A DNA stretch of 64,000 bases from Bacteroidales bacterium (GTDB taxonomy: Bacteria > Bacteroidota > Bacteroidia > Bacteroidales > UBA932), in contig JAFUWW010000011.1 in the NCBI GenBank assembly GCA_017471085.1, positions 1 to 64,000 on the forward strand. Reading direction: 5' to 3'. The notes beneath the pieces are model-generated. The model was not told the origin of the DNA and searched no databases. It saw only the letters and a list, made by a program, of their open reading frames with translations. Of the stretch, positions 9,206 to 18,442 are shown in pieces (positions within the stretch are counted from its first letter, which is position 1; each line of letters starts with the position of its first letter). Position numbers and translations under genes: made by a program.

Positions 9206-10293
9206 TGGCAAACGAACTGGATATCATCCCCGGAACCGGGTGGGGCTTCTTTACCCTGCCCAGGCCAATGTGCATTGCAGGCCCCTGCAGTGCGGAAACT
9301 GAAGAACAAGTGATGGAAACGGCCCGCGGACTGGCCGCCTTCGGCATCCACGTATTCCGTGCAGGCATCTGGAAGCCCCGGACGCATCCGGGCAGCTTTG
9401 AAGGCGTGGGAACGCCCGGTCTCAAATGGCTGAAGCGCGTGAAGGAAGAGCTGGGCATGAAGATCTGCACCGAGGTGGCCACCGAAAAACACGTGCTGGA
9501 ATGCATCAAATACGGCGTGGACATGGTGTGGGTGGGCGCCCGCACATCGGCCAATCCCTTCCTGATGCAGGAAATTGCCGATGCCCTCAGCGGCACCGAC
9601 ATGCCCGTGCTGGTGAAGAACCCCGTGAATCCGGACCTGGACCTGTGGATTGGCGCCCTGGAGCGTCTGAACCGCGCCGGCATCCGGAAGCTGGGCGTCA
9701 TCCACCGCGGCTTTTCCACCTCGGCCCCCATCGCCTACCGGAACGACCCGGGCTGGAAAATCGCCATCGAGCTCCGTACCCGCTACCCGCAGCTCGCTTT
9801 CTTTGCCGATCCCTCCCACATGGCGGGGGACCGCAAATACCTGCAGGAACTCTCCCAGCGGGCGATGGACCTGGGCCTGGACGGCCTGATGGTGGAGTCC
9901 CACTGCGACCCTTCCTGCGCCCTGAGCGACGCTAAACAGCAGCTCACCCCGGCCGCCCTGCAGCAGCTGCTGGAGAGCCTGGTGATCCGCGAAAACACCT
10001 CCGACAACGAGGCCTACCGGGAGGGTATCGACGCCCTCCGCGCCCGGATTGACGTGCTGGACGAGAACCTCCTCAAGCTCCTGCGCGACCGGATGGATGT
10101 GAGCCAAAAGATAGGCCAGTACAAGAAAGACCACAACGTGGCCATCCTCCAGGCGGGCCGGTGGGAGCAGCTCCTCTCCGACATGGTGCGGAAAGGGGCG
10201 GAGTACGGCCTCTCGGAAGCCTCGGTGCGGGCCATCATGACGGCCATCCACGACGAAAGCGTCCGGGTGCAGAACGAAGTACTGGAGCAATGA
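9205..10293 (+). CDS. aroF: Bifunctional DAHP synthase / chorismate mutase (mutase at C-terminus)
   Basis: Catalyses the first step of the shikimate pathway and the chorismate-to-prephenate branch step. 362 aa. Residues 1 to about 265 form a KDO8P-like DAHP synthase domain (MCIAGPCSAET, KPRTHPGSFEGVG, FADPSHMAGD). Residues about 270-362 are an AroQ-class chorismate mutase (LRARIDVLDENLLKLLRDRMDVSQKIGQYK is split by the domain's helix 1). In Bacillus the mutase is N-terminal; here it is C-terminal, an arrangement familiar in Bacteroidota. The gene completes a co-translated Phe/Tyr operon, since prephenate made here feeds both pheA and tyrA. Confidence 0.94.
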   Translation: MANELDIIPGTGWGFFTLPRPMCIAGPCSAETEEQVMETARGLAAFGIHVFRAGIWKPRTHPGSFEGVGTPGLKWLKRVKEELGMKICTEVATEKHVLECIKYGVDMVWVGARTSANPFLMQEIADALSGTDMPVLVKNPVNPDLDLWIGALERLNRAGIRKLGVIHRGFSTSAPIAYRNDPGWKIAIELRTRYPQLAFFADPSHMAGDRKYLQELSQRAMDLGLDGLMVESHCDPSCALSDAKQQLTPAALQQLLESLVIRENTSDNEAYREGIDALRARIDVLDENLLKLLRDRMDVSQKIGQYKKDHNVAILQAGRWEQLLSDMVRKGAEYGLSEASVRAIMTAIHDESVRVQNEVLEQ

Positions 10294-10386
10294 TTTCTTT
10301 TTGGGACGATAGTGACCGGGATTGTACGGAATCGGCCTTCGTTCTTGGAATTATTGACTAAACTTGCAGCAACAAACCAAACCCAT

Positions 10387-11856
10387 ATGAAAAAGACACT
10401 GTTTTCCATTGCCATCCTCGCCGCGGTGCTGACGGGATGCGCACAGCAGGACAAGACCATCGTCAAAGTGGAAGGTGGTCAGGTACAGGGGGTGGAAACC
10501 TCCATCGAAGGCGTTTATGTTTACAAGGGCATCCCGTATGCCGCCGCTCCGGTGGGAGACCTCCGCTGGAAGGCTCCGCAGCCGGTAACGCCGTGGGAAG
10601 GGGTGAAAGTGGCCGATACCTTCGGCGCCCCCTGCCTGCAGGACGCCCATGCTCCCGGCAATCCCTATACCAGCGAGTTCTTCTTCGAAGGCGACCCTGA
10701 ATTCAGCGAGGACTGCCTGTACCTGAACGTGTGGACCAAGGCTCCCGGCGAGCCCGGAAAGAAGTTGCCCGTGGCCCTGTGGGTCCATGGCGGCGGCTAC
10801 ACCGCCGGCTGGGGATGGGAACCTGAAATGGACGGTAAAGTGTGGGCGTCCAAGGACGTGGTGCTGGTCACCTTCAACTACCGCCTGGGCGTGTTCGGCT
10901 TCCTGGCCCATCCACTGCTGAGCGCCGAGAATGAGCACGGCGTTTCCGGCAACTACGGCCTCCTGGACCAGATCGCCGCCGTGAAGTGGGTCCACGACAA
11001 CATCGCCGCTTTCGGCGGAGACCCGGACAATATCACCGTCTTCGGCCAGAGCGCCGGCGCCGGCAGCGTGAAGAACCTGGTGAGCTCGCCGCTCACCGGC
11101 AACCTGATCAAGAAGGCCATCATCCAGAGCGGCGGCGGTGTCTCCGACCGTCCCATGCTGCAGGCTACCGGCCTGGAGCAGATCGCCGAGGCCAACAAGG
11201 CCATCTTCGACTGGGCAGGTTACGATACGCTGGAGAAGATGCGGGCGGCGTCGGCCCAGGATATCTTCGCCATCAACACCCGTTATCGTCAGGAAACCGG
11301 CCAGTGGGGCGGCATCAGCACCTCTCCCATCGTGGACGGTTACGTGAGCCCCAAGAGCTTTGACGATGCCGCACGGGAAGGCTCCATCAAGGACATCCCT
11401 TACATGATCGGCTATACGCTGGACGATATGGGCATGCTGGCCCAGGGTATCGATGCTTTCTGCGCCCTGCGCAACGCCGCCGGAAAGCCCGTGTATGCCT
11501 ATCAGTTCGCCCGTCCGCTCCCGGACACCGATCCCGCCACCCACGGCATGAAGGGTGCCTTCCACTCCTCCGAGCTCTGGTACACCTTCAACTCCCTGTA
11601 CCGCAGCGACCGTCCCTTCACCGAGGCCGACAAGGTCCTGGCCGACCACATGAGCACCTGCTGGACCAACTTCGTAAAGACCGGCAACCCCGGCGAAGGC
11701 TGGACTGCCTACACCCAGGCAAGCCCGGACTACATGGTGTTCAAACTCTCCGAAGACGGCCTCTCCGATGCCTCCGCCATGGGCAAGCCCATCTACAAGG
11801 AACCCGAAGACTTCATGGCTATGATGCGCACGGCCGCCGCTGCCTCCAACCAGTAG
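10387..11856 (+). CDS. Lipoprotein carboxylesterase, type B (alpha/beta hydrolase)
   Basis: Predicted periplasmic or surface esterase of 489 aa. The start MKKTLFSIAILAAVLTGC gives a signal peptide with lipobox LTGC. The fold shows WVHGGGYTAGWG (oxyanion hole), GQSAGAGS (nucleophile Ser) and FHSSELWYTF (catalytic His). The usual acidic-residue region is YTLDDMGML. The segment between that and the His motif is shorter than in standard type B esterases, so a helical cap portion seems reduced. A second esterase follows 34 bp downstream. Confidence 0.9.
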   Translation: MKKTLFSIAILAAVLTGCAQQDKTIVKVEGGQVQGVETSIEGVYVYKGIPYAAAPVGDLRWKAPQPVTPWEGVKVADTFGAPCLQDAHAPGNPYTSEFFFEGDPEFSEDCLYLNVWTKAPGEPGKKLPVALWVHGGGYTAGWGWEPEMDGKVWASKDVVLVTFNYRLGVFGFLAHPLLSAENEHGVSGNYGLLDQIAAVKWVHDNIAAFGGDPDNITVFGQSAGAGSVKNLVSSPLTGNLIKKAIIQSGGGVSDRPMLQATGLEQIAEANKAIFDWAGYDTLEKMRAASAQDIFAINTRYRQETGQWGGISTSPIVDGYVSPKSFDDAAREGSIKDIPYMIGYTLDDMGMLAQGIDAFCALRNAAGKPVYAYQFARPLPDTDPATHGMKGAFHSSELWYTFNSLYRSDRPFTEADKVLADHMSTCWTNFVKTGNPGEGWTAYTQASPDYMVFKLSEDGLSDASAMGKPIYKEPEDFMAMMRTAAAASNQ

Positions 11857-11890
11857 TAAGCGTGAAATTTTTGCAGAAAAATACCTGCAC

Positions 11891-12829
11891 ATGAAACGAC
11901 TGCTGTCCCTATTGCTTGCCGGCTGCCTGGCGCTGCCCGGCCTGGCCCAGACCCTGCTGCTGTATCAGGAGAATCCGGCCGAAAACACGGAAGAGGTCAC
12001 CTACGATGCTTCCGGCGAGGTGTCCCAGTACCGGAAAGTGAATACGCCGTCCCTGACGGTGAGCCTTCCGGAGACCGGCAAGGCCGACGGATCGGCCATT
12101 CTCATCTTCCCCGGCGGCGCCCTGGTGTCCCTGTCCTGGGATACGGAGTTCCGGCAGATTGCCGCCTGGCTCAACGAGCGGGGCGTGGCGGCCATCGGCG
12201 TGAAGTACCGCCTCCGCAGCGGTTTCCCCACCATGCCGCGGCGGGAACCATCGGCCGGCCCAACGCAGCAGTCCGACAAGTTCCTGATGATGCAGGGGCA
12301 GATTTACGATTTCACGGAGCTTCACAGCGCCAACACCAGCCCTTCCGAGCCGGACCCTTCCGACAGATCCACCGACAATGCCGCTGCCGATGCCCTTCGC
12401 GCCATGGAGCTGGTGAAAGCCCATGCCGATGAGTGGGGAATAGACCCTTCCCGGATTGGTTGGATGGGCTTTTCGGCCGGCGGCGGCGTGGCCCTGGCGG
12501 CCCTGATGAAAGCCCGCCCGGAAGAGATGCCCGCCTTCCTCTGCTCCGTTTATGGCCCTTCGCTGGTGGATATCACCGTGCCTGAAAACGCTCCCAAACT
12601 GTATGTGGCTGTCCACGCCGACCATCCCAACGTAGCTGCCGGCTGCATGGCCCTTTTCATGGAATGGAAAAAGGCCGGGGCCGATGCCGAAATCCACGTT
12701 TACGATGCCGTCACGGGCGGCTTCTTCGGCGGCATGGGCCAGAACGCCGTGCAGAACCCCACTCCGGAGGGGTACTGGCTCCACACCTTCTACAGCTGGA
12801 TGGCCGCCAACGGGTTCGCCCGCCCCTGA
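11891..12829 (+). CDS. Secreted alpha/beta hydrolase, acetyl esterase-like
   Basis: 312-aa hydrolase with signal peptide MKRLLSLLLAGCLALPGLAQ. FPGGALVSLSW corresponds to the oxyanion loop, GFSAGGGVAL to the nucleophile elbow, and a candidate Asp-His pair lies in the last 90 residues (HADHPN). It resembles the carbohydrate acetyl-esterase/lipase group (BD-FAE-like), often linked to plant polysaccharide breakdown. The natural substrate cannot be read from the sequence. It is probably co-transcribed with the upstream esterase. Confidence 0.85.
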   Translation: MKRLLSLLLAGCLALPGLAQTLLLYQENPAENTEEVTYDASGEVSQYRKVNTPSLTVSLPETGKADGSAILIFPGGALVSLSWDTEFRQIAAWLNERGVAAIGVKYRLRSGFPTMPRREPSAGPTQQSDKFLMMQGQIYDFTELHSANTSPSEPDPSDRSTDNAAADALRAMELVKAHADEWGIDPSRIGWMGFSAGGGVALAALMKARPEEMPAFLCSVYGPSLVDITVPENAPKLYVAVHADHPNVAAGCMALFMEWKKAGADAEIHVYDAVTGGFFGGMGQNAVQNPTPEGYWLHTFYSWMAANGFARP

Positions 12830-12830
12830 G

Positions 12831-12939
12831 CAGCCCTCACCGGGCCGCCCACCTGCTGGGCTTTGAGTACGTCCATCACTTCAACCGGGTCTTCAAGAAG
12901 GTGACCGGAATCACTCCGGGCGAATATTTGGGGAGATAA
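12831..12939 (+). pseudogene. Remnant of an AraC-family regulator (C-terminal HTH tail)
   Basis: Just after the esterase stop, another frame encodes AHLLGFEYVHHFNRVFKK followed by VTGITPGEYLGR and a TAA. This is the unmistakable second helix-turn-helix of an AraC/XylS regulator (GF.Y..HF.R.FKK.TG.TP..Y). No start codon, first HTH or sensory domain exists upstream in any frame; instead the esterase gene occupies the sequence. It is therefore a 3' fragment left after a deletion. Confidence 0.8.
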
Positions 12940-12959
12940 AAGAAAAATGCTTAAATTTG
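12927..12959 (+). promoter_or_regulatory. Promoter of pfkA (TTTG-N21-TAAATTTG)
   Basis: A -33 TTTG (12927-12930) and a -7 TAAATTTG (12952-12959) are spaced 21 nt apart, 25 bp before the pfkA ATG. The -33 box lies inside the end of the AraC remnant. Confidence 0.75.
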
Positions 12960-12983
12960 TAAGATATAATTCGTAATCTCTCT

Positions 12984-13973
12984 ATGGAAAGAAAAATCAA
13001 TACCATCGGCGTCCTCACTTCCGGGGGCGATGCACCCGGCATGAATGCGGCCATCCGCGCCATTACCCGTACCGCCCGTTTTCACAGTATGAACGTGGTG
13101 GGCGTGATGCGGGGCTATCAGGGCCTCATCGACGGGGAGTTCGTGAAATTCACCTCTTCCTCCGTGTCCAACACCATCCAGCGCGGCGGAACCATCCTCA
13201 AGACCGCCCGCAGCAAGGCTTTCATGGAGGCCGAAGGCCGGAAGAAGGCCTACGAGAACATGGTGGCGGCCGGGATAGACGCCCTGGTGGTCATCGGCGG
13301 AAACGGCTCGCTTACAGGTGCGCAGCTCTTCGCCCGGGAGTATGACATCCCCATCATCGGCCTGCCGGGCACCATAGACAACGACCTTTACGGGACAGAC
13401 TCCACCATCGGCTACGACTCTGCCCTGAACACCATCGTGGAATGTGTGGACAAGATCCGGGATACCGCCAACAGCCACGACCGCATCTTCTTCATCGAAG
13501 TGATGGGCCGTGACGCGGGCTTTCTGGCCCAGAACAGCGCCATCGCTTCCGGGGCTGAGGCCGCCATCATTCCGGAAAGTGCCACCGACGTGGACCAGCT
13601 GGCCGAATTCATCGAGCGGGGCAAGCGCAAGAGCAAGAACAGCGCCATCGTGCTGGTGTCGGAAGCCCAGAAAGACGGCGTAGGCGGAGCCCTTTATTAT
13701 GCCGACCGTATCAAGAAAGAGTATCCCCAGTTCGACGCCCGCGTCACAATCCTGGGTCACCTGCAGCGGGGCGGAAAGCCCAGCGCCTACGACCGGATCC
13801 TGGCCTCCCGTATGGGGTACGCCGCCATCGAGGCCCTGCTGGAGGGCCAGCGGAATGTGATGATCGGCATTAAAAACGACGAAATCGTTTACGTGCCCAT
13901 CTCCCGGGCCGTGAAGATGAACAAGCCCATCAACCAGGAGCTGATCGCCGTACTCAACGTGCTTTCCATGTAG
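12984..13973 (+). CDS. pfkA: 6-phosphofructokinase
   Basis: Phosphorylates fructose 6-phosphate in glycolysis; 329 aa. Typical motifs are [15 protein letters not shown] (nucleotide loop), [11 protein letters not shown] (catalytic Asp region), [11 protein letters not shown] and [15 protein letters not shown]. At residues 105-109 the usual GGDGS reads GGNGS: Asn107 replaces the Asp that helps bind Mg-nucleotide in E. coli PfkA. The Gly after it is the residue type of ATP-dependent enzymes rather than PPi-dependent ones. lpxK follows 3 bp after the stop. Confidence 0.93.
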   Translation: MERKINTIGVLTSGGDAPGMNAAIRAITRTARFHSMNVVGVMRGYQGLIDGEFVKFTSSSVSNTIQRGGTILKTARSKAFMEAEGRKKAYENMVAAGIDALVVIGGNGSLTGAQLFAREYDIPIIGLPGTIDNDLYGTDSTIGYDSALNTIVECVDKIRDTANSHDRIFFIEVMGRDAGFLAQNSAIASGAEAAIIPESATDVDQLAEFIERGKRKSKNSAIVLVSEAQKDGVGGALYYADRIKKEYPQFDARVTILGHLQRGGKPSAYDRILASRMGYAAIEALLEGQRNVMIGIKNDEIVYVPISRAVKMNKPINQELIAVLNVLSM

Positions 13974-13976
13974 GCC

Positions 13977-15068
13977 ATGATCTATCGCGCAATTCTGGCC
14001 ATCAGGCATTTCCTCTACGACAAGGGCTGGAAAAAATCCATCCAGGCCGATATCCCCGCCATCTGCGTCGGCAACATCACCGTGGGCGGGACCGGCAAGA
14101 CTCCGCATACGGAGATGGTGCTCCGGAAGCTGCTCGGAAGCGACGACTGGGCCTACAGCAACATCGCTGTCCTCTCCCGCGGCTACAAACGCAAGTCCAA
14201 GGGCTTCCAGAAGGTGCCCCGGGAAGGAACGGCCCTGCTTTATGGCGACGAGCCCCTGCAGATGGCCCGGAAGTTCCCTGCCGTCACCGTGGCGGTGGAC
14301 AAGAACCGTGTGGAGGGCCTCCGTTTCCTCACGCACCCCGAAGAGCTGGAAAGCGCCAAAAAAGCCCGCCGCTGCCTCGACAAGAACGTGCCCAAGGCCG
14401 ATCTGGTGGTACTGGACGATGCCCTTCAGTACCGGAAACTCCGTCCGCACCTGAACATCGTCCTGGTGGATTACAACCGGCCGGTACACAAGGACCACCT
14501 GCTGCCCTGGGGCCGGCTCCGGGACCTGAAAAGCCGCCTGAAGGTGGCGCAGATGGTGATTGTCACCAAATGTCCGGCCTATGTCGACGACTGGGAGCGG
14601 GGCAAATGGCGGAAATACCTCCGCCTCAGGGAAGACCAGAAGCTTTTCTTCACCACCTTCACATACGGGTCGATGGAGCCCGTATTTCCGGAAGGAGACC
14701 CCCGTTACACCTACTCCAAGCGCCTGGTGCTGTTCACCGGCATCGCCAACGACGCCCCCCTCAGGAGCTATCTCTCGGATACGTACAAAATTGTCCGCCG
14801 GATAGGCTTCCCGGACCATCACAAATACACCCGGGCCGATATCCGCTCGCTCGTGGGCGCCGTGAAGGAATTCCCCACCGCCTGCCTGGTGACCACGGAG
14901 AAGGACGCACAGCGCATCGTGGACGTGAAAAAGGTCCCGGAAGAGCTTCAGAAGCGTATTTTTATGATTCCTGTCCAGGCTTCCTTCCTTACGCCGGAGG
15001 AAGAATCGGCCTTTGAGGCCTGTCTGTTGGAAAACCTGCGAAAAGTTACAAATACCCAAGAAATATGA
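13977..15068 (+). CDS. lpxK: Tetraacyldisaccharide 4'-kinase
   Basis: Inner-membrane-associated kinase that phosphorylates the lipid A precursor at the 4' position. 363 aa. The P-loop region is VGNITVGGTGKTPHTEMV, preceded by a short hydrophobic N-terminus, with LSRGYKRKSKGF and LDDALQYRKL as further LpxK signatures and FPDHHKYTRADI towards the C-terminus. Its TGA overlaps the GH3 start (ATGA). Confidence 0.94.
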   Translation: MIYRAILAIRHFLYDKGWKKSIQADIPAICVGNITVGGTGKTPHTEMVLRKLLGSDDWAYSNIAVLSRGYKRKSKGFQKVPREGTALLYGDEPLQMARKFPAVTVAVDKNRVEGLRFLTHPEELESAKKARRCLDKNVPKADLVVLDDALQYRKLRPHLNIVLVDYNRPVHKDHLLPWGRLRDLKSRLKVAQMVIVTKCPAYVDDWERGKWRKYLRLREDQKLFFTTFTYGSMEPVFPEGDPRYTYSKRLVLFTGIANDAPLRSYLSDTYKIVRRIGFPDHHKYTRADIRSLVGAVKEFPTACLVTTEKDAQRIVDVKKVPEELQKRIFMIPVQASFLTPEEESAFEACLLENLRKVTNTQEI

Positions 15069-17323
15069 GAAACCTGAGCCTTGCCTGTGCAGCCGTTGCG
15101 GCTGCCATGGCCGTTTCCTGCGGCCAAAACGTCAAGAAAGCCTTTGACGGACCCGCCTATCTGGACGAATCCCGTCCGCTGGAAGAGCGCGTAGAGGATG
15201 CCCTCTCCAGGATGACGACAGAAGAAAAAGTGGCCCTCACCCACGCCCAGTCCAAATTCAGCAGCGCCGGCGTGCCTCGCCTGGGCATTCCGGAAGTCTG
15301 GTGTACGGACGGTCCCCACGGCATCCGGGCCGAAGTGCTCTGGGACGAATGGGACCAGGCCGGCTGGACCAGCGATTCCTGCACCGCCTTCCCGGCCCTC
15401 ACCGCCCTGGCCGCTTCCTGGGACCCTTCCCTGGCCGGCCTGTACGGAACGGTGATTGGCGAGGAGGCCCGCTACCGCAAGAAAGACGTGCTGCTGGGGC
15501 CCGGCGTGAATATCTACCGCACCCCGCTCAATGGCCGTAATTTCGAGTATATGGGCGAAGATCCCTATCTGTCCAGCCGCATGGTCGTCCCCTACGTGCA
15601 GGGCGTCCAGAGCAACGATGTGGCCGCCTGCGTGAAGCACTATGCGCTGAACAACCAGGAAACGGCCCGCTTCTTTACCAATGTCACGGTGGATGACCGC
15701 ACCCTGTACGAGATTTACCTGCCGGCCTTCAAAGCGGCGGTGGACGGCGGCGCCTGGGCCATCATGGGCTCCTACAACCTGTACAAGGGCCAGTGGAACT
15801 GCCACAACCAGTATCTGCTGAACGACATCCTCAAAGGCGAATGGGGCTTCGACGGGGTGGTCATCAGCGACTGGGGCGGCGTGCACGACACCGACCAGGC
15901 CATCCGGAACGGCCTGGATATGGAGTTCGGTTCCTGGACCAACGGCCTCACGATGGGCAAGACCAATGCCTACGACTCCTATTTCCTGGCTACCCCTTAT
16001 CTGGAGCGCATCCGCAGCGGGAAGGTGGGCACCACCGAGCTGGACGACAAGGCCCGCCGGATCCTTCGCCTGATTTTCCGCACCAGCATGAGTCCGGAGC
16101 ATAAGACAGGCAAGTTCACCTCGCCGGAGCACTATGCCGCCGCCCGCAAGATCGGGGCCGAGGGCATCGTCCTGCTCAAGAACGAAGGCGGTATCCTGCC
16201 GCTGAAGGGGGCGAAGAAAATCCTGGTGGTGGGCGAAAACGCCATCAAGATGATGACCGTGGGCGGAGGCTCCTCCTCCCTGAAGGCCCAGCACGAAGTA
16301 TCTCCGCTGGACGGTCTCCGCGAGGCCCTTCCCGGCGTGGAGGTGGTCTACGAGCGCGGTTACGTGGGTGACGCCGGCGGCGAGTACAACGGTGTGACCA
16401 CCGGTCAGGACCTCTCCGACAAACGCTCCGCCGCCCAGCTCATCGCCGATGCCGTGAAAGCCGCCCAGGGGGCCGATTACGTCATCTACATCGGCGGCCT
16501 CAACAAGAGCGACTATCAGGATGCAGAGGGCAACGACCGCCAGCAGTATGGCCTGCCTTACGGCCAGGATGCCGTGATCGAGGCACTGGCCGCCGCCAAT
16601 CCCAGACTGGTGGTGGTGAACATCTCCGGCAACGCCGTGGCCATGCCCTGGGCCTCCAGGGTCCCTGCCATCGTCCAGGACTGGTACCTGGGCAGCGAGG
16701 CCGGCCATTCCCTCGCCGATGTGCTCACCGGCGCCGTAAATCCCTCCGGCAAGCTTCCGTTCACCTTCCCGGTGGCCCTGGAAGACGGCCCGGTCAAGAC
16801 GCCGGAGCAGTTCCCCGGCCTTCCCGGCGACAAGAAGTGGGAAAGCAGCTTCGGCTCCGTCCCCATCCTGGAAGAGACGTATTCCGAGGGCATTTACGTG
16901 GGCTACCGCTGGTATGAGGCCAAGGAGGTGACTCCGCTGTTCCCGTTCGGCTACGGCCTCAGCTACACCACCTTCGCCTATGGCGAGCCCAAGGTGTCCA
17001 AGACCGTTACCACCGACGGTGCCGTAACCGTAAGCGTTCCCGTAACCAACACCGGTTCCGTGGCCGGCGCCGAGGTGGTGCAGTTCTATGTCTCCGATCC
17101 GGAGTCTTCCGTCGACCGTCCCGTGAAGGAACTCAAGGGCTTCGACAAGGTGTTCCTGCAGCCCGGTGAAACCAAGACCGTATCCGTGCAGCTGACCCGG
17201 GAGTCGCTCAGCTACTTTGATGCAGGCAAACATGCCTGGGTGGCCGAACCCGGCCGCTTCGATGTGCTGGTAGGCGCCTCTTCGGCCGACATCCGCGGTA
17301 CCGTAAGCTTTGAACTGAAGTGA
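15065..17323 (+). CDS. Glycoside hydrolase family 3, beta-glucosidase-like lipoprotein
   Basis: Predicted periplasmic or surface beta-glycosidase, 752 aa. The signal peptide ends at a lipobox (AVSC, Cys19). The GH3 N-terminal barrel includes TDGPHGIR and VKHYALNNQE, with the nucleophile Asp269 in VISDWGG. The alpha/beta sandwich (GEGIVLLKNEGGILPL-type segment) follows, then a C-terminal fibronectin III-like domain (FGYGLSYTTFAY onward). Exact specificity (glucoside, xyloside) cannot be decided. Both ends overlap neighbours by 4 bp, so it sits in the pfkA-lpxK-GH3-dus unit even though the functions are unrelated. Confidence 0.92.
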   Translation: MRNLSLACAAVAAAMAVSCGQNVKKAFDGPAYLDESRPLEERVEDALSRMTTEEKVALTHAQSKFSSAGVPRLGIPEVWCTDGPHGIRAEVLWDEWDQAGWTSDSCTAFPALTALAASWDPSLAGLYGTVIGEEARYRKKDVLLGPGVNIYRTPLNGRNFEYMGEDPYLSSRMVVPYVQGVQSNDVAACVKHYALNNQETARFFTNVTVDDRTLYEIYLPAFKAAVDGGAWAIMGSYNLYKGQWNCHNQYLLNDILKGEWGFDGVVISDWGGVHDTDQAIRNGLDMEFGSWTNGLTMGKTNAYDSYFLATPYLERIRSGKVGTTELDDKARRILRLIFRTSMSPEHKTGKFTSPEHYAAARKIGAEGIVLLKNEGGILPLKGAKKILVVGENAIKMMTVGGGSSSLKAQHEVSPLDGLREALPGVEVVYERGYVGDAGGEYNGVTTGQDLSDKRSAAQLIADAVKAAQGADYVIYIGGLNKSDYQDAEGNDRQQYGLPYGQDAVIEALAAANPRLVVVNISGNAVAMPWASRVPAIVQDWYLGSEAGHSLADVLTGAVNPSGKLPFTFPVALEDGPVKTPEQFPGLPGDKKWESSFGSVPILEETYSEGIYVGYRWYEAKEVTPLFPFGYGLSYTTFAYGEPKVSKTVTTDGAVTVSVPVTNTGSVAGAEVVQFYVSDPESSVDRPVKELKGFDKVFLQPGETKTVSVQLTRESLSYFDAGKHAWVAEPGRFDVLVGASSADIRGTVSFELK

Positions 17324-18354
17324 AAATCGGTCCGATAGACCTTGGCGAGCGTCCGGTCACATTGGCTCCGATGGAGGATGTGACCGACGCTTCTTTCCGC
17401 ATCCTTTGCAGGGAGGCGGGCGCCGCCATGGTCACCACGGAATTCGTGAGCTCCGACGGTCTGGTGCGGGATGTGGGCAAGACCATCGCCAAAATGCATA
17501 CCCTGGAGGAGGAGGCGCCGGTGGCCGTCCAGATCTACGGCAGTCTGCCGGAAGCCATGGTGGACGCCGCCAGAATGGCCGCCAATGCCGCCGAACTGGC
17601 CGGAGGGCACGGAGCCGACATCGTCGACATCAATTTCGGCTGCCCGGTGTCCAAGATCGCCGGCAGGGGAGCGGGGAGCGGCATGATGCGCGAGCCCGAC
17701 AAGATGGTGGCCATCACCAAGGCCATCGTGGAGGCTGTTCCCCGGAAACCCGTCACCGTGAAAACCCGCCTGGGCTGGGACGATGGCTCCAAAATCATCG
17801 TGGAACTGGCTGAGAGGCTGCAGGACGTGGGCATATCGGCCCTTACCATCCATGGACGCACCCGCTGCCAGATGTACAAGAGGGAGGCCGACTGGACCTT
17901 GATCGGCGAGGTGAAGAACAACCCCCGGATGCATATTCCCATCATCGGCAACGGCGACATCAACTCCGCCGCCAAGGCGTTGGAGGCCTTTGAACGCTAT
18001 GGGGTCGACGGAATCATGGTGGGCCGGGCTTCCTTCGGCCATCCGTGGATCTTCACGGAAATCCGGAACCTGCTGGATAAGGGCGAGGAACTTCCGCCCA
18101 TGAGCGTCCGAGACCGTGTCGCCCTGGCCAAACGCCATTTTCAGCTGTCCCTGGACCTGAAGGGCCCCGTGACGGGCGTGTACGAAATGCGCCGCCACCT
18201 CAGCTGCTACTTCAAGGGACTGAGGGATTTCAAGGACACCCGCATCAAGCTGGTCACCTCCAAAGACCCCGCCGAAATCATCGCCACCCTGGACTATGTG
18301 GCGGAGCGCTGGGGCGGGGAGTCCCCGGCCGTGGAAGGGGTGTACGGGCTGTAA
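17320..18354 (+). CDS. dusB: tRNA-dihydrouridine synthase
   Basis: FMN/NADPH enzyme that reduces uridine to dihydrouridine in tRNA; 344 aa. Motifs are LAPMEDVTDASFR (FMN), DINFGCPVSKIAGRGAGS with the catalytic Cys in GCP, VKTRLGW, IHGRTR and GNGDI. The start is a GTG that overlaps the GH3 stop (GTGA), consistent with coupled translation. It is placed in the DusB subgroup by overall resemblance; subfamily and symbol are less certain than the enzyme class. Confidence 0.9.
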   Translation: MKIGPIDLGERPVTLAPMEDVTDASFRILCREAGAAMVTTEFVSSDGLVRDVGKTIAKMHTLEEEAPVAVQIYGSLPEAMVDAARMAANAAELAGGHGADIVDINFGCPVSKIAGRGAGSGMMREPDKMVAITKAIVEAVPRKPVTVKTRLGWDDGSKIIVELAERLQDVGISALTIHGRTRCQMYKREADWTLIGEVKNNPRMHIPIIGNGDINSAAKALEAFERYGVDGIMVGRASFGHPWIFTEIRNLLDKGEELPPMSVRDRVALAKRHFQLSLDLKGPVTGVYEMRRHLSCYFKGLRDFKDTRIKLVTSKDPAEIIATLDYVAERWGGESPAVEGVYGL

Positions 18355-18412
18355 AGACCGATTTTTGAAAGCATTTGGACTATGCCGGGCACCCTTGCAG
18401 CAGGGTATTTGC

Positions 18413-18420
18413 TATTTTTG
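18413..18420 (+). promoter_or_regulatory. -7 box for the DUF4380 gene
   Basis: TATTTTTG matches TAnnTTTG, 22 bp before the ATG at 18443 and 58 bp after the dus stop. Confidence 0.5.
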
Positions 18421-18442
18421 CCTTGCACCAAACGCCAATGAT

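Noticed and set aside
10341..10366. Promoter for the type B esterase (TAAACTTG at 10359-10366)
   Set aside because: The -7 match is imperfect and no TTTG lies at the right distance.
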